In this document: positions 44,656 to 53,178 of the stretch, piece by piece | Layout: every line of letters starts with the position of its first letter | Position numbering within the stretch: position 1 is the stretch's first letter | Source of the DNA: Proteiniclasticum aestuarii | GTDB taxonomy: Bacteria > Bacillota > Clostridia > Clostridiales > Clostridiaceae | Direction: 5' to 3' | NCBI RefSeq assembly: GCF_017368455.1 | Contig: NZ_JAFNJU010000011.1 | Location: forward strand, 62,001-126,000 | Length of the DNA: 64,000 nucleotides | The notes under the pieces: model-generated | What the model was told of the DNA's origin: nothing | Database searches by the model: none | The model's input: only the letters and a program-made list of their open reading frames with translations | Made by a program: the position numbers and the translations under genes

Positions 44656-44691
44656 CTGAGCGGCACCCCATGGGGATACCGCTCAGTTTTC
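44656..44691. terminator. Bidirectional terminator
   Basis: CTGAGCGG (44656-44663) pairs with CCGCTCAG (44679-44686), with CCCCAT/ATGGGG inside. TTTT follows on the plus strand and TTTTT on the minus strand. It serves the DUF2202 gene and the converging pRiA4b-type gene. Confidence 0.8.
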
Positions 44692-44749
44692 TTTACTATT
44701 CAGAATGTATTCATCTGTTTATCGCTGTATCGTGCACTGACTATATCTG

Positions 44750-45883
44750 TCACCAGTAGTATCCGAAGAGGGTGCGTCTCAGCCTTCTATTGATTTCTTC
44801 TTTGCTGTTCACTCTTTCCCTCAGCGGTTCTGCCCATTCTTTCATGAACTCATACTGAGGATGGGTCTTGTCCGCCAGAATTTCAAGATATTCTTCAAAG
44901 CCGCCAGGACCGCCCACATCCTCCGGCGGTCTTTCTCCTGCTCCATCCAGATAGAAGGGCAGTTTCTCTTCACGCATGGTGGTTTTTTCTACCTTAATCT
45001 CATGCTCCCAGTAGTCCCCCAGATCATAGATGTAGGTGATTTCTGAAATGTCGTCAGAAAGGATCTCTTCCAAAGGCAGAAACTGCTCCTGATAGAGCTC
45101 CATGGAATCACGCAGATCGGAGAACAGCCTGTCCGGATCGTCCTCCATCTGAATAATGATCTGCTTTCCCTGAGCATCTTTCATGAGAAACTCATGGAGA
45201 TGATAGTTCTGCCAGTCGAAAAGCGTCAGAATCACATGACTGAGCTGCCTGAACGTATACCAGGAGGGAATGGAGACCCGTCTCCAGATATCTTCATAAT
45301 CCAGTTTCAGTCTTATCTTCAGCTCATAATGCTGAAACTCCCTGATGGGACTGTTCTCCAGAAGAGAGCTGAATGACTTCTTAAGCTCGAGAAGCATTTC
45401 CTCTTCCGGAACCATCAGGCTGCCGTCTTTCATCCTGTGACAGCCCCTGTTGATCTTTGCACCGATAAGCTTCTGACGAATCCTTGAAGGGTCCAGATCA
45501 TCACTGTACTCGAGGCTTCTTTTCACCATGGTGATTTTACCCTGAATCCTGCGGCTGGTTTCTCTTGCCAGAAGGATAGAGGAAGCGGCGTTGAAATATG
45601 ACTGGATCACTTTCTCATTATAGCCATCGACCTTCAGCATTTCTCGTATGCCCAGTTCCAACTCTTCTTCGATATGGAGCATTTCCTTCTTTTTCAAGCC
45701 GTAAAGAACCACAGCATAGAGGGTCCGATCATTCAGCATGATTACTGTGTTTCTTCGATTCACTTTCGTCATATGCGCATGCCATAGACCCAGAGGATGC
45801 TGGGCCTCCTTCTGAGACTCCTCCAGCAAGGGCAAAGCCCTGCCCATTTTCTCTCCCATGACTTTGGTACACTGTATGATCAT
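44750..45883 (-). CDS. pRiA4b ORF-3-like protein with DUF6933-type N-domain
   Basis: 377 residues in two parts. The N-terminal 150 ('MIIQCTKVMGEKMG', 'WHAHMTKVNRRNTVIMLNDRTLY') look like DUF6933. The C-terminal part from about 190 is a pRiA4b ORF-3 domain: 'YELKIRLKLDYEDIWRRVSIP', 'TFRQLSHVILTLFDWQNYHLHEF' and 'YIYDLGDYWEHEIKVEK', then 'PPEDVGGPGGFEEYLEIL'. The domain is found in plasmid and transposon passenger proteins and in many chromosomes; function unknown. Last gene of a three-gene run with the repeat protein (51-base gap) and a VOC protein. Confidence 0.85.
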   Translation of the reverse strand: MIIQCTKVMGEKMGRALPLLEESQKEAQHPLGLWHAHMTKVNRRNTVIMLNDRTLYAVVLYGLKKKEMLHIEEELELGIREMLKVDGYNEKVIQSYFNAASSILLARETSRRIQGKITMVKRSLEYSDDLDPSRIRQKLIGAKINRGCHRMKDGSLMVPEEEMLLELKKSFSSLLENSPIREFQHYELKIRLKLDYEDIWRRVSIPSWYTFRQLSHVILTLFDWQNYHLHEFLMKDAQGKQIIIQMEDDPDRLFSDLRDSMELYQEQFLPLEEILSDDISEITYIYDLGDYWEHEIKVEKTTMREEKLPFYLDGAGERPPEDVGGPGGFEEYLEILADKTHPQYEFMKEWAEPLRERVNSKEEINRRLRRTLFGYYW

Positions 45884-45933
45884 ATGGTAACCCCTTTCAA
45901 GCTTTCATTTTACCTTGCCCTTCCTGGTGTTTT

Positions 45934-46248
45934 TCAGAATGGGATGTCCTCATCGGCTATTTCCGCATGGAGTTTCTCCCACCTCTTCTTCTCTTCCTCA
46001 TCCATGAGCCCCTCTTCATAAGCCTGTTCCCACCTCTTCTTCTCTTCCTCATCCATGAGCCCCTCTTCATAAGCCTGTTCCCACCTCTTCTTCTCTTCCT
46101 CATCCATGAGCCCCTCTTCATAAGCCTGTTCCCAGGTCACCCCATAGGGAAATCCCCAGGACGTATAGCCTGCTATGAAATAGAAGGTTTCATCCTGCTC
46201 TATTTCCGGTTCCCGTTCCACTTTACTTCTTTTCTTCTTTTTCCCCAT
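45934..46248 (-). CDS. Small acidic protein with three identical 17-residue repeats
   Basis: 104 residues: a basic start ('MGKKKKRSK'), a conserved-looking segment 'FYFIAGYTSWGFPYGVT', then three perfect copies of WEQAYEEGLMDEEEKKR and a short tail 'WEKLHAEIADEDIPF'. The repeats are predicted helical and highly charged. I do not know the family; an ancestral form probably carried one copy. GGAGG ribosome site. Between the VOC and pRiA4b-type genes, gaps 38 and 51 bases. Confidence 0.7.
   Translation of the reverse strand: MGKKKKRSKVEREPEIEQDETFYFIAGYTSWGFPYGVTWEQAYEEGLMDEEEKKRWEQAYEEGLMDEEEKKRWEQAYEEGLMDEEEKKRWEKLHAEIADEDIPF
45978..46130. repeat. Perfect tandem repeat, 3 x 51 bp
   Basis: Copies start at 45978, 46029 and 46080 and are identical at every base; a fourth begins with CCCA only. 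The 51-base period keeps the reading frame. Complete identity implies recent duplication or ongoing slippage. Confidence 0.95.
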
Positions 46249-46286
46249 CTAAACCTCCGTGATGCTCCTCATTTCTGCTTCTGTAT

Positions 46287-46676
46287 TCAGAATTCTTCAA
46301 GATACGCTTCCATCTCTTTTCTGACCATCTCTTTGTATTTCTCCGGTTCCGGTTCCCACAGCTCGATGTAGTTTCCGAAGGGGTCCGTGAAGTGGGCAAA
46401 TTTCCCGTACTCATAGACGGATATCTCATCGGTTTCGAGACGATTCTTTCTCAGAATCTCCATGAACGCCGTGAGATCGTCCACACGGAAGTTGATCAGC
46501 GGCACATTCTCTCCTTCTCTCTTAAAAGACAGAAGCATCATCTGCTCTCCTTCCGTGAAACCGGAGCCGTACTCCGACATATCCATACCCAGCACCTCTT
46601 TATAGAAACTGTGGAGCGCTCCTTTCTCTCCTTTGAACTCCAGAAATAATCCTCCAACACCGACAATTTTCGCCAT
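46287..46676 (-). CDS. VOC-family (glyoxalase fold) protein
   Basis: 129 residues, two-module VOC fold: 'GGLFLEFKGEKGALHSFYKEVLGM' region opens it and 'FAHFTDPFGNYIELWEPE' closes it, with the terminal metal-ligand Glu. 'YEYGKFAHFTDPFGN' is of the type seen in glyoxalase/dioxygenase-like proteins of unknown substrate. GGAGGAG ribosome site. First gene of the small operon with the repeat protein and the pRiA4b-type gene. Confidence 0.85.
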   Translation of the reverse strand: MAKIVGVGGLFLEFKGEKGALHSFYKEVLGMDMSEYGSGFTEGEQMMLLSFKREGENVPLINFRVDDLTAFMEILRKNRLETDEISVYEYGKFAHFTDPFGNYIELWEPEPEKYKEMVRKEMEAYLEEF

Positions 46677-46814
46677 TGCAATCTCCTCCTCCGTTATGCC
46701 TTCTCTGCACTCTCCCTCTCAGGGCAGAAACCTCAGAGGGGTCTTTCACCGACTCCATCCGAGGCTCCGTATATAGTTCTATTACACATTACTGCATGAT
46801 CTTCCGATTCTGCA

Positions 46815-48164
46815 CTACTTCAGGAGGTAGGACAGATCCGAGGCGGAAGTGGGATAGGCGAAAATCATCTCTCTTACTTCATCATAAGGCAGGTCGAAGT
46901 TCATGATGAGAGCAAAATAGTTGATCATATCATCGGCATTGCCGCCAAGGATGTGCACGCCCAGGAGCTTTCCTGTCTTCTTGTTTACAACGGTCTTCAC
47001 CATGGCGTAGGGTTCATTGGTTCTTCTGTAGGTGTACCAGTTTTTTGTCTCCATGCGATGAACGGAAACATCGTAGCCTTTCTTCACAGCGCTTTCCTCC
47101 GTGAGCCCTATGATGGCAAGCTTGGGCTCTGTGAATACCACAGAAGGCATCAGCCCGTATTTCACTTTCCTTCCATCTCCCAGATAGATGTTTTCCGCCG
47201 CCACCATGGATTCTTTCGCCGCCACCGGTGTCAGAGGGTATCCTTTGGTGGCCGACACATCTCCTGCAGCGTAAACCCTGTGGTTACTTATGCTCTGAAG
47301 ATACTCATTGACTGCAATGCCGTCTCTAGTGAACTCCACACGGCCTTTTTCAAGGTCCAGGTCCTCTATGTCGGGTATTCTTCCCGCTCCATGAAACACC
47401 TGGTCACAGGTGAAGATGATGTTTTCTCCGTCCTGGTCCGCATAGACCTCATAATGGTCTTCCTTCTTTTCAATGAGGAACGGTGCGGCATTGAAATGCA
47501 CACGGATGCCAAGCTCCTCCGACCTTTTCACCAGGAATTTCACCAGTTCCTGATCGAAATGCTCCAGCGCCTGGTCATTGCCTTGGAGAATGTGCACTTC
47601 GCTGCCGGCCTGTGCAGCGATATGAGCGCATTCAAAGGAAATGAATCCACCCCCTACAAAGACCAGTTTCTTCGGTAGATGAGGCAGTTCCAGAAAATCT
47701 TCACTGGTAGAGAGATGTTCTTCTCCAGTGAAATAAAGAGGCGCCGGTTTCGCACCAGTTGCGATTAGGAGACGGTCAAAGGTCAGTTTCCTGCCGTTCA
47801 CCAGTACCTCATTCTTGCTGAGAAAGGTCGCCTTGCCATGATAGGTGTCTATGCCTGCGTTCTCAAAGGCATCCACCCTGCTTTGAGGCACCTTGTCGGT
47901 GAACGTCCGCTTGAACGCCATGAGCTCTTCCCAGTCTATCCTGCTGCCTTCTGTTATGCCCAGCCCTTTCATCCTTCGATTCTGGTCCATCAGGGCAGCC
48001 ACCCCTGCAAGCACTTTCTTCGGATCGCAGCCGCGCAGCGCGCAGGTACCTCCGAATGGTTTCTTGTCTATGACCGCCACCGTCATGCCTTCTTCACGGC
48101 ATTGATAAGCTGCAGATGACCCCCCGACTCCTGAACCTATTACAACCAGATCATATTTGAACAT
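46815..48164 (-). CDS. Pyridine nucleotide-disulfide oxidoreductase (glutathione-reductase-like)
   Basis: 449 residues from the ATG at 48164 (AGGAGGGG 7 bases upstream). FAD motif 'VVIGSGVGGSSAAY' (about 7-20), redox-active pair 'GGTCALRGCDPKK' (Cys41, Cys46), NAD(P) motif 'LVFVGGGFISFECAHIA' (about 165-181), second FAD motif 'VYAAGDVS' (about 293-300), and a C-terminal dimerisation domain. In glutathione reductase the C-terminus has an HPT..E catalytic dyad; here it reads 'FAYPTSASDL', with Tyr replacing His and Asp replacing Glu. So it is a disulfide-reductase relative whose acid-base machinery differs; substrate unknown. Single gene. Confidence 0.9.
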   Translation of the reverse strand: MFKYDLVVIGSGVGGSSAAYQCREEGMTVAVIDKKPFGGTCALRGCDPKKVLAGVAALMDQNRRMKGLGITEGSRIDWEELMAFKRTFTDKVPQSRVDAFENAGIDTYHGKATFLSKNEVLVNGRKLTFDRLLIATGAKPAPLYFTGEEHLSTSEDFLELPHLPKKLVFVGGGFISFECAHIAAQAGSEVHILQGNDQALEHFDQELVKFLVKRSEELGIRVHFNAAPFLIEKKEDHYEVYADQDGENIIFTCDQVFHGAGRIPDIEDLDLEKGRVEFTRDGIAVNEYLQSISNHRVYAAGDVSATKGYPLTPVAAKESMVAAENIYLGDGRKVKYGLMPSVVFTEPKLAIIGLTEESAVKKGYDVSVHRMETKNWYTYRRTNEPYAMVKTVVNKKTGKLLGVHILGGNADDMINYFALIMNFDLPYDEVREMIFAYPTSASDLSYLLK

Positions 48165-48562
48165 CTTATTCCCCTCCTGTAAGACTTTCCTGCGCAAAAT
48201 GTATATGTGAGAAGCCCCTGTTTGTTAATAAAATAGCAATATCATACATATCACCATTTCATATCTGGTTTAATTATATTATCTAAGCCATTGAGGTTCA
48301 ATGTATTTTTCAATAATTCTCAGAATTTATTGATATTATTTTCCTGTAATCATCATAATATTATCATTTCAATAATATTTCGTACTTACTTTTGATTAAC
48401 TGCGAAATAGAATCATGTGTCTGTCCATGTCTTCTTTCCTATTCAGAGGAAGCCGTTCTCTAGGCTTTTATAGATGAAACCTACCCACAAGAAAAACCAG
48501 ACAGAAGATCATGCAACAGGATCTCATTCTGGTTTTCTCCTTATCAGTTCATTTGAAGCTTG
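48165..48562. other. AT-rich intergenic region, no gene
   Basis: About 400 bases upstream of the oxidoreductase. The stretch 48200-48420 is markedly AT-rich and probably holds its promoter. The right end holds the GNAT gene terminator. No coding sequence is supported. Confidence 0.5.
48488..48536 (-). terminator. Terminator of the GNAT gene
   Basis: AAAACCAGA (48493-48501) pairs with TCTGGTTTT (48528-48536). On the minus strand TTTTTCTT follows. Confidence 0.68.
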
Positions 48563-49078
48563 CTATTCTCCTGGGCGCTCCAGTTCCAGTTCAAAGCAGA
48601 GTTCATCCTGCTTTGTATCCTCAAACCATTTCTTCCCGATGAATCGGAATCCATTCTTCTCAAGTATCCTTTTTGAAGCAGTATTCTTAGGATCCACGAA
48701 GGCACCGATTCTTCGTAGCCCAAGCTTCTCCTTTGCATACGCCAGGCAGCCTTTCGCCGCTTCTTTGGCATATCCTTTTCCCCAATGCGGCTTTGCAAAA
48801 TGATACATAAGCTCCGCATCATACTCCTCATGAGGAGGATTGAATCCGCAGACCCCCAGAACCTTCAGAGTATCTTTATGAATGACAAGATAAGACGAGA
48901 ACCCTCTCTCCTTCTGCATATCGATGTAGTACTGGAGTGAACGAAGCTCCTGCTCTCGCGTCCCTGCACCCCCGCAGTACTTCATCACTTCATCGCTACC
49001 CCAGATATCCATGAGCGCATCCAGATCGTTCACTTCCAGTGTACGCAGGATCAGTCTTTCTGTTTCCGTAATTTTCAT
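48563..49078 (-). CDS. GNAT acetyltransferase, RimJ/RimL type
   Basis: 171 residues from the ATG at 49078 (GGGGGG upstream). 'ETERLILRTLEVNDLDAL' is the typical RimJ/RimL opening. The acetyl-CoA loop is in 'KPHWGKGYAKEAAKG' (about 98-112) and the terminal motif in 'NTASKRILEKNGF' (about 132-144). Members acetylate protein N-termini, amines or antibiotics; this acceptor is unknown. Single gene with its own terminator. Confidence 0.88.
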   Translation of the reverse strand: MKITETERLILRTLEVNDLDALMDIWGSDEVMKYCGGAGTREQELRSLQYYIDMQKERGFSSYLVIHKDTLKVLGVCGFNPPHEEYDAELMYHFAKPHWGKGYAKEAAKGCLAYAKEKLGLRRIGAFVDPKNTASKRILEKNGFRFIGKKWFEDTKQDELCFELELERPGE

Positions 49079-49528
49079 GCAATCCCCCCTCTTCTTTTCT
49101 CCCATGCTTCTTTCTTATCTTTTACGCATACCACTTTCACGCTTTTCAGAAGGTGTGTTTTCCTGAAAAAAATAGAACCCCCATGGAAGCAGATCTGAAT
49201 CCATTATATCAGATCACTGCTTCCTTGGAGGTTCTTATACAGTAAAAACCAGTTTCATCTTCAGATTCCGTCTTAGAGTTCGTTTCATCCATCACAGGAA
49301 GAAACCTTTTCTTCTGACAAACTGCAGGCCTGCTTTCACCAGTGGCCGCATCATGTTGCTGAAATTGTATAGAGTCAGATACTACATTGGGGTGTTTTCA
49401 TCTTGTTTCCCTTCATGGGAAAGGCTATCTCTTTACGCACATCATGCATCAGGGCCAGCCTGAAAAGACTGCTGCTAGAATCGGCTTCTAAGGTCTTTGC
49501 CGATTCCATGAAACATGCATCCGGTTTT
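49079..49528. other. sigI-rsgI 3' region, no supported gene
   Basis: About 450 bases. The strong terminator of rsgI lies about 290 bases behind its stop, so the mRNA carries a long 3' tail (49238-49528). An open frame overlaps the rsgI end there, but it lacks a ribosome site of its own. The rest is the GNAT gene promoter. Confidence 0.45.
49166..49237 (-). terminator. Long terminator hairpin downstream of rsgI
   Basis: Outer arms 49173-49192 and 49217-49237 (GAACC..CCATGGAAGCAG with CTGCTTCC..GGTTC), inner ATCTGA/TCAGAT. On the minus strand ATTTTTTTC follows. Confidence 0.78.
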
Positions 49529-50572
49529 CTATCTGCCGTTATTTTCTTCCTTTTCGAGCCCACCAGGAACCTTTCCGTTGGACTTCCTTTCAGACTCTTC
49601 AGGAGTGTCCTTGTCTTTTTCATCTGCCGGGTTCTTCCGATCTTCTCTCTCTTTTTCACTGGCTTCTTTTCGCGTGGCTTTCTCCGCTTCTTTCAGCTGT
49701 TTCTCCAGAGCTTTTTCGGATTCCTTCTGTGTTTTTCTTTCCTCTTTTTCCAGTTTCTTCTCCTGCTGCTTCGCAGGTGTTTCTTCCTGGTCTTCCGATG
49801 GTTCTTCCACCAGGTCAGTCTGGTCCACCGCCTCTTCTTCCACTTCCATTTCAGATTCTTCAGCTTCTCTTGCCGCCTTGACTTCCTTCATGATCTCCTT
49901 GATGGACGTATCTGCATACTCGCTCGCATGTTCTGGTGCGATGCCTAGAAGGTTCACGATGATGTTGTATTTGCCAGGTGTCATGCCTTCGATCTCTCTG
50001 GCTGCCTGAACCATTTCATATCCGACTACCTTGGATGTCACTTCAGTATTCAGCTGGTCTTCTTCAATTTCTTCCTGCACAGCTTCTTCCAGTTCTTCTG
50101 CGGTTTCCTCCGCATCCTCGTTTTCTTTCGCAAGGGCCGAAATCAGAATTTCTCCGCCTTCTTCTTCAAAATATCCCAGTTCAGCGATCCGATCCACCGT
50201 AAGGGTAACGACTTCCGTGATGTTTCTGTTTTCGATATCCAGTTCATTCAGGACTTCCGCACCATCCTCATTGACTGCTTCCACGCCGATGACGCGATCA
50301 AACCTGTTCACTTCCAGCATGATTCCGGGATTCACGTCCACACTGACGTAGTAGTCCGCCAGGCCATAGGTATAGGCTCCGCCTCCCAGAAGGACAGCGA
50401 ACAGAGCCGCTGCTGCCATGGACGCAAACCTTCCCATCCCCGAATTTCTCTTTTCTTTCATGGTTACCACCTCTCCAATTGAATGATTGCAGGCTTTCAT
50501 TTTTTCAAAGGATCCGTCTTCCTTCAGAACCACTGCTCTTTGCCCTCTGATTTCTACAATTGTCGCTTTCAT
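49529..50572 (-). CDS. rsgI: Anti-sigma-I factor RsgI
   Basis: 347 residues. N-terminal cytoplasmic RsgI anti-sigma domain about 1-40 ('ATIVEIRGQRAVVLKEDGSF'), membrane helix about 50-70, then 'YYVSVDVNPGIMLEVNRFDRVI', the conserved periplasmic segment of RsgI. The C-terminal ~110 residues are an extreme Glu/Lys-rich, probably helical or disordered tail with no carbohydrate-binding or catalytic domain. It holds SigI at the membrane until a surface signal releases it. The ATG overlaps the sigI stop (ATGA), so the pair is translationally coupled. Confidence 0.93.
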   Translation of the reverse strand: MKATIVEIRGQRAVVLKEDGSFEKMKACNHSIGEVVTMKEKRNSGMGRFASMAAAALFAVLLGGGAYTYGLADYYVSVDVNPGIMLEVNRFDRVIGVEAVNEDGAEVLNELDIENRNITEVVTLTVDRIAELGYFEEEGGEILISALAKENEDAEETAEELEEAVQEEIEEDQLNTEVTSKVVGYEMVQAAREIEGMTPGKYNIIVNLLGIAPEHASEYADTSIKEIMKEVKAAREAEESEMEVEEEAVDQTDLVEEPSEDQEETPAKQQEKKLEKEERKTQKESEKALEKQLKEAEKATRKEASEKEREDRKNPADEKDKDTPEESERKSNGKVPGGLEKEENNGR

Positions 50573-51234
50573 AATGAGCGCTCCTCTTTTATGTATTTCA
50601 GGTATTCTGAGAGAAAGGGATAATCCCCGGAAAGTATCTCTACCGCTGCTATTAAGTATTTACGATGACGGTCCAGAATTTTTCGGGGTACTTCCGCTTT
50701 TTTTTCGATTATTTTCATCGGCAGCTGTCTGGAAGCTCTCATCTCCCTGATCATCACAGGCTCATGAAGAAGATAACGCACTGCTCTGGCGCAGGCGCTG
50801 CGGGTCTTTTTCGCCTTCGGTGAACAGTTTGCCAGGTCCATGAAACTGAACCCGTACGCTCCCAGAATCGCTGTCATTGCTTCGATCTCGTTCTTCAGAC
50901 AAGCATCATTTTCTTCCACCATGGCCTCCTCTTCAATAAAGTCCACAGGCACTTCCACGCTGAATCTTCCTTTGGTCCGGAAGTGATCCACAAGTCTCTG
51001 ATGAATCATCTTTTCCGCAAAGGCCATGAAACTGCCGCGATCATAGTCGTATTTCGATACAGCACCGGAAAAGGCCACCAGTGCCACCGACCACTCATCA
51101 TCACTTTTTGTTATATACTGTCTGGAGATTTTAGACGCGGTCTTCAGAATGAATGGTTCATGTCTTGTGATAAAGGTGGAAAGTTTCCCTTCGTCTGCTG
51201 TGGCTTCCACTGCCATCTGATCTATTTCTCTCAC
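50569..51234 (-). CDS. sigI: RNA polymerase sigma factor SigI
   Basis: 221 residues. Region 2: 'FILKTASKISRQYITKSDDEWSVALVAFSGAV', with the core-binding 'YDYDRGSFMAFAEKMIHQRLVDHFR' continuation. Region 4-like helices end 'GDYPFLSEYLKYIKEE'. This is the SigI pattern of Bacillota, in which SigI responds to heat or, in cellulolytic clostridia, to polysaccharides. GTG start at 51234 with GGAGGAG upstream. It has a sigma-A-like promoter about 85 bases upstream; I did not find a clear SigI-type self promoter. Confidence 0.92.
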   Translation of the reverse strand: MREIDQMAVEATADEGKLSTFITRHEPFILKTASKISRQYITKSDDEWSVALVAFSGAVSKYDYDRGSFMAFAEKMIHQRLVDHFRTKGRFSVEVPVDFIEEEAMVEENDACLKNEIEAMTAILGAYGFSFMDLANCSPKAKKTRSACARAVRYLLHEPVMIREMRASRQLPMKIIEKKAEVPRKILDRHRKYLIAAVEILSGDYPFLSEYLKYIKEERSL

Positions 51235-51317
51235 GGTTACTCCTCCAACTGCAGCTTTATTCTGTCAGGAATGCTCTATCCCCTTCTGTTTCCGTTCTAT
51301 CGCATGTTTCATAAGGA

Positions 51318-51346
51318 ATTATATCTTCATTTTCACGAATCGTCTA
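51318..51346 (-). promoter_or_regulatory. Promoter of sigI-rsgI
   Basis: -35 TAGACG (complement of 51341-51346), 17-base spacer, -10 TATAAT (complement of 51318-51323). Confidence 0.6.
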
Positions 51347-51399
51347 TCCTCCACATTATGGCTGTGCAGGCAGACGATGCCTCTTCTCCCATGAACTTC

Positions 51400-51442
51400 A
51401 ACAAAAAAATGATTCCCATCCCCGTTGGATGGAAATCATTTT
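51400..51442 (-). terminator. Terminator of the YjiH gene
   Basis: AAAATGATTCCCATCC (51406-51421) pairs with GGATGGAAATCATTTT (51427-51442), one mismatch. TTTTTTTG follows on the minus strand. Confidence 0.87.
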
Positions 51443-51541
51443 CATCTTCAAAATCATTGATTCTGGTTCTCACCTGTACGCTCTTTCCTGTGCAGTCTAT
51501 TATTTATTGCACAGTAGCATCTGTCACATTGTGAAATTTCA

Positions 51542-52897
51542 TCAGAAGGACAGAACACCCAGGGCCGCCAGAAGGTTTGTGATCAGAATGAGCAGTGGAA
51601 TGGACAGCAGTGTTCTGAAAAGGAACACTTTGATCACATCCCAGAAGCTGAGACCGATCTTCGTCTTCACCAGAATCATGCCTGTTTCAGACATGAACAC
51701 CAACTGTGTGAAGGCCAATACTCCGATGAAGAATCTGGATGCTTCCGATACAGATCCCCCGATGAACAGTGCAGGCAGATACATATCCGCAAAACCGGCC
51801 AGAGATGCTGGAGCCATAGCCTTAGCCACTTCCGTGCTGTAACCGATGAGCTCATACAGATATACCAGTGGAGCACTTATGAGACTGAAGAAAGGTGTAT
51901 ATTCCGCGATGACCAGAGACAGGGTACCCACCGCCATGATCACTGGAAGAAAGCCCACATAGATGTTCAGGATATTCTTCAGAGATTCCACGATGACATC
52001 GGATATCCTGGCGGACCCGGCCTGCCTGATTGCAGAGTCGTAGGCATGCTGAAACACGGTTTTTCCCTCAGGGATGTCTTCCGTCACCGGTGTGACGCCT
52101 TCATAGTATTCAGGCTTGAACTTCTTCAGCGGCATTCTGGAAGTGATGAAAGCCAGAATCACCGTGATCAGTGCAATGGACCCGTAAAACACCGGGAAGA
52201 TATGCCCGAAACCCAGCTCCTCCGCCACTGCGGAAGCAAAGGCGATTCCTACGATGGAAAAGGACGTAGCAATGATGTAGGCTTCACGCCTGTTGTAGTA
52301 CCCTCTCTGATACTGGTTGTCTGTCACGACAATACCGATGGTTCCATCTCCCACAAAGGAGGCAATGGCATCAATGGTGGAATAGCCAGGTACTCTGAAG
52401 AGCTTCACCACAGCTGGCCCCAGAAGAATCCCGATGAATTCCACGATGCCGAAATGGGTCAGGAGTGGAAGTGCAAGGATCCCCACAAAGAAAGTGATGT
52501 ACAGGGTGGTCAGAAGCCCCCCTTCGCCCGCCATGAGGCCTCCTGTATTTCCATCCAGGATCATATCTGCAAATCCGAAGCCCTCGAACCATCTGTTGAT
52601 GACCATGAGATACAGAAAGGACCCGGCCACACGAAGCACGACATTCAGCGGCGATGCCTTGAATAACGAGTTGAGAAAGTTGCTGCTGGATGTATAAAAC
52701 ATGAAAAGCAGCGTCGCAAGCAGTACAATCCAGGCCACAATCACCGTGAATGTAATGAAGGGATCCAGGATGTTTCCCGTGACGAAATTCACAATGTGAG
52801 AGATGGCGATCTTGCTTTCTCCGTTGATGGAAAAAGGCATCAGAAAGAAAATAAATCCGAAGATGGACAAAAAGATGAATTTCAATTTATTAATCAT
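51542..52897 (-). CDS. YjiH-family membrane protein (nucleoside-recognition/Gate domain)
   Basis: 451 residues from the ATG at 52897 (GGAGG 6 bases upstream; an open frame continues upstream but without a ribosome site). About ten membrane helices. 'VPGYSTIDAIASFVGDGTIGIVVTDNQY' region and 'PASLAGFADMYLPALFIGG' match the YjiH/Gate type. 'LVFMSETGMILVKTKIGLSFWD' is near the C-terminus. Relatives occur in spore-formers and may be transporters; substrate unknown. Single gene with its own strong terminator. Confidence 0.88.
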   Translation of the reverse strand: MINKLKFIFLSIFGFIFFLMPFSINGESKIAISHIVNFVTGNILDPFITFTVIVAWIVLLATLLFMFYTSSSNFLNSLFKASPLNVVLRVAGSFLYLMVINRWFEGFGFADMILDGNTGGLMAGEGGLLTTLYITFFVGILALPLLTHFGIVEFIGILLGPAVVKLFRVPGYSTIDAIASFVGDGTIGIVVTDNQYQRGYYNRREAYIIATSFSIVGIAFASAVAEELGFGHIFPVFYGSIALITVILAFITSRMPLKKFKPEYYEGVTPVTEDIPEGKTVFQHAYDSAIRQAGSARISDVIVESLKNILNIYVGFLPVIMAVGTLSLVIAEYTPFFSLISAPLVYLYELIGYSTEVAKAMAPASLAGFADMYLPALFIGGSVSEASRFFIGVLAFTQLVFMSETGMILVKTKIGLSFWDVIKVFLFRTLLSIPLLILITNLLAALGVLSF

Positions 52898-53114
52898 TAC
52901 TAACCTCCATTTCTTAAGCAGATTATAAAATAACATATACTGAAAAACGATGCAATAGATTTCTGCATATTTCCACGAAAACTTTGTATAATTATTCCTC
53001 GGTCCGTCCGATCTGTTCCTCTCGTTACCTTTCCTGCCTTTCTTCTCATAATAGTTCAGAAGGATTGCGTGAATGTGAATTTTCGCTGAAGGTTCTAATA
53101 ATCCTGCCCGAAGA

Positions 53115-53158
53115 AGGAAAAGGAAAGCGCCCCCCATGATTTCATGAGCGGCACTTCC
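53115..53158 (-). terminator. Terminator of the CBS gene
   Basis: An interrupted stem: GGAA/TTCC, GCC/GGC and CATGA/TCATG pair in register across 53122-53158. TTTTCC follows on the minus strand. Confidence 0.65.
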
Positions 53159-53178
53159 CTTTTCGCTGTATTTTTCTG

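Larger units (their letters stand above)
51235..51541. other. Intergenic region between sigI and the YjiH gene
   Basis: About 307 bases with the sigI promoter (51318-51346) and the YjiH terminator (51400-51442). No gene seen. Confidence 0.6.

Noticed and set aside
49375-49659. Possible gene overlapping the end of rsgI
   Set aside because: Lacks its own ribosome site and mostly overlaps rsgI in another frame; may simply be 3' untranslated sequence.
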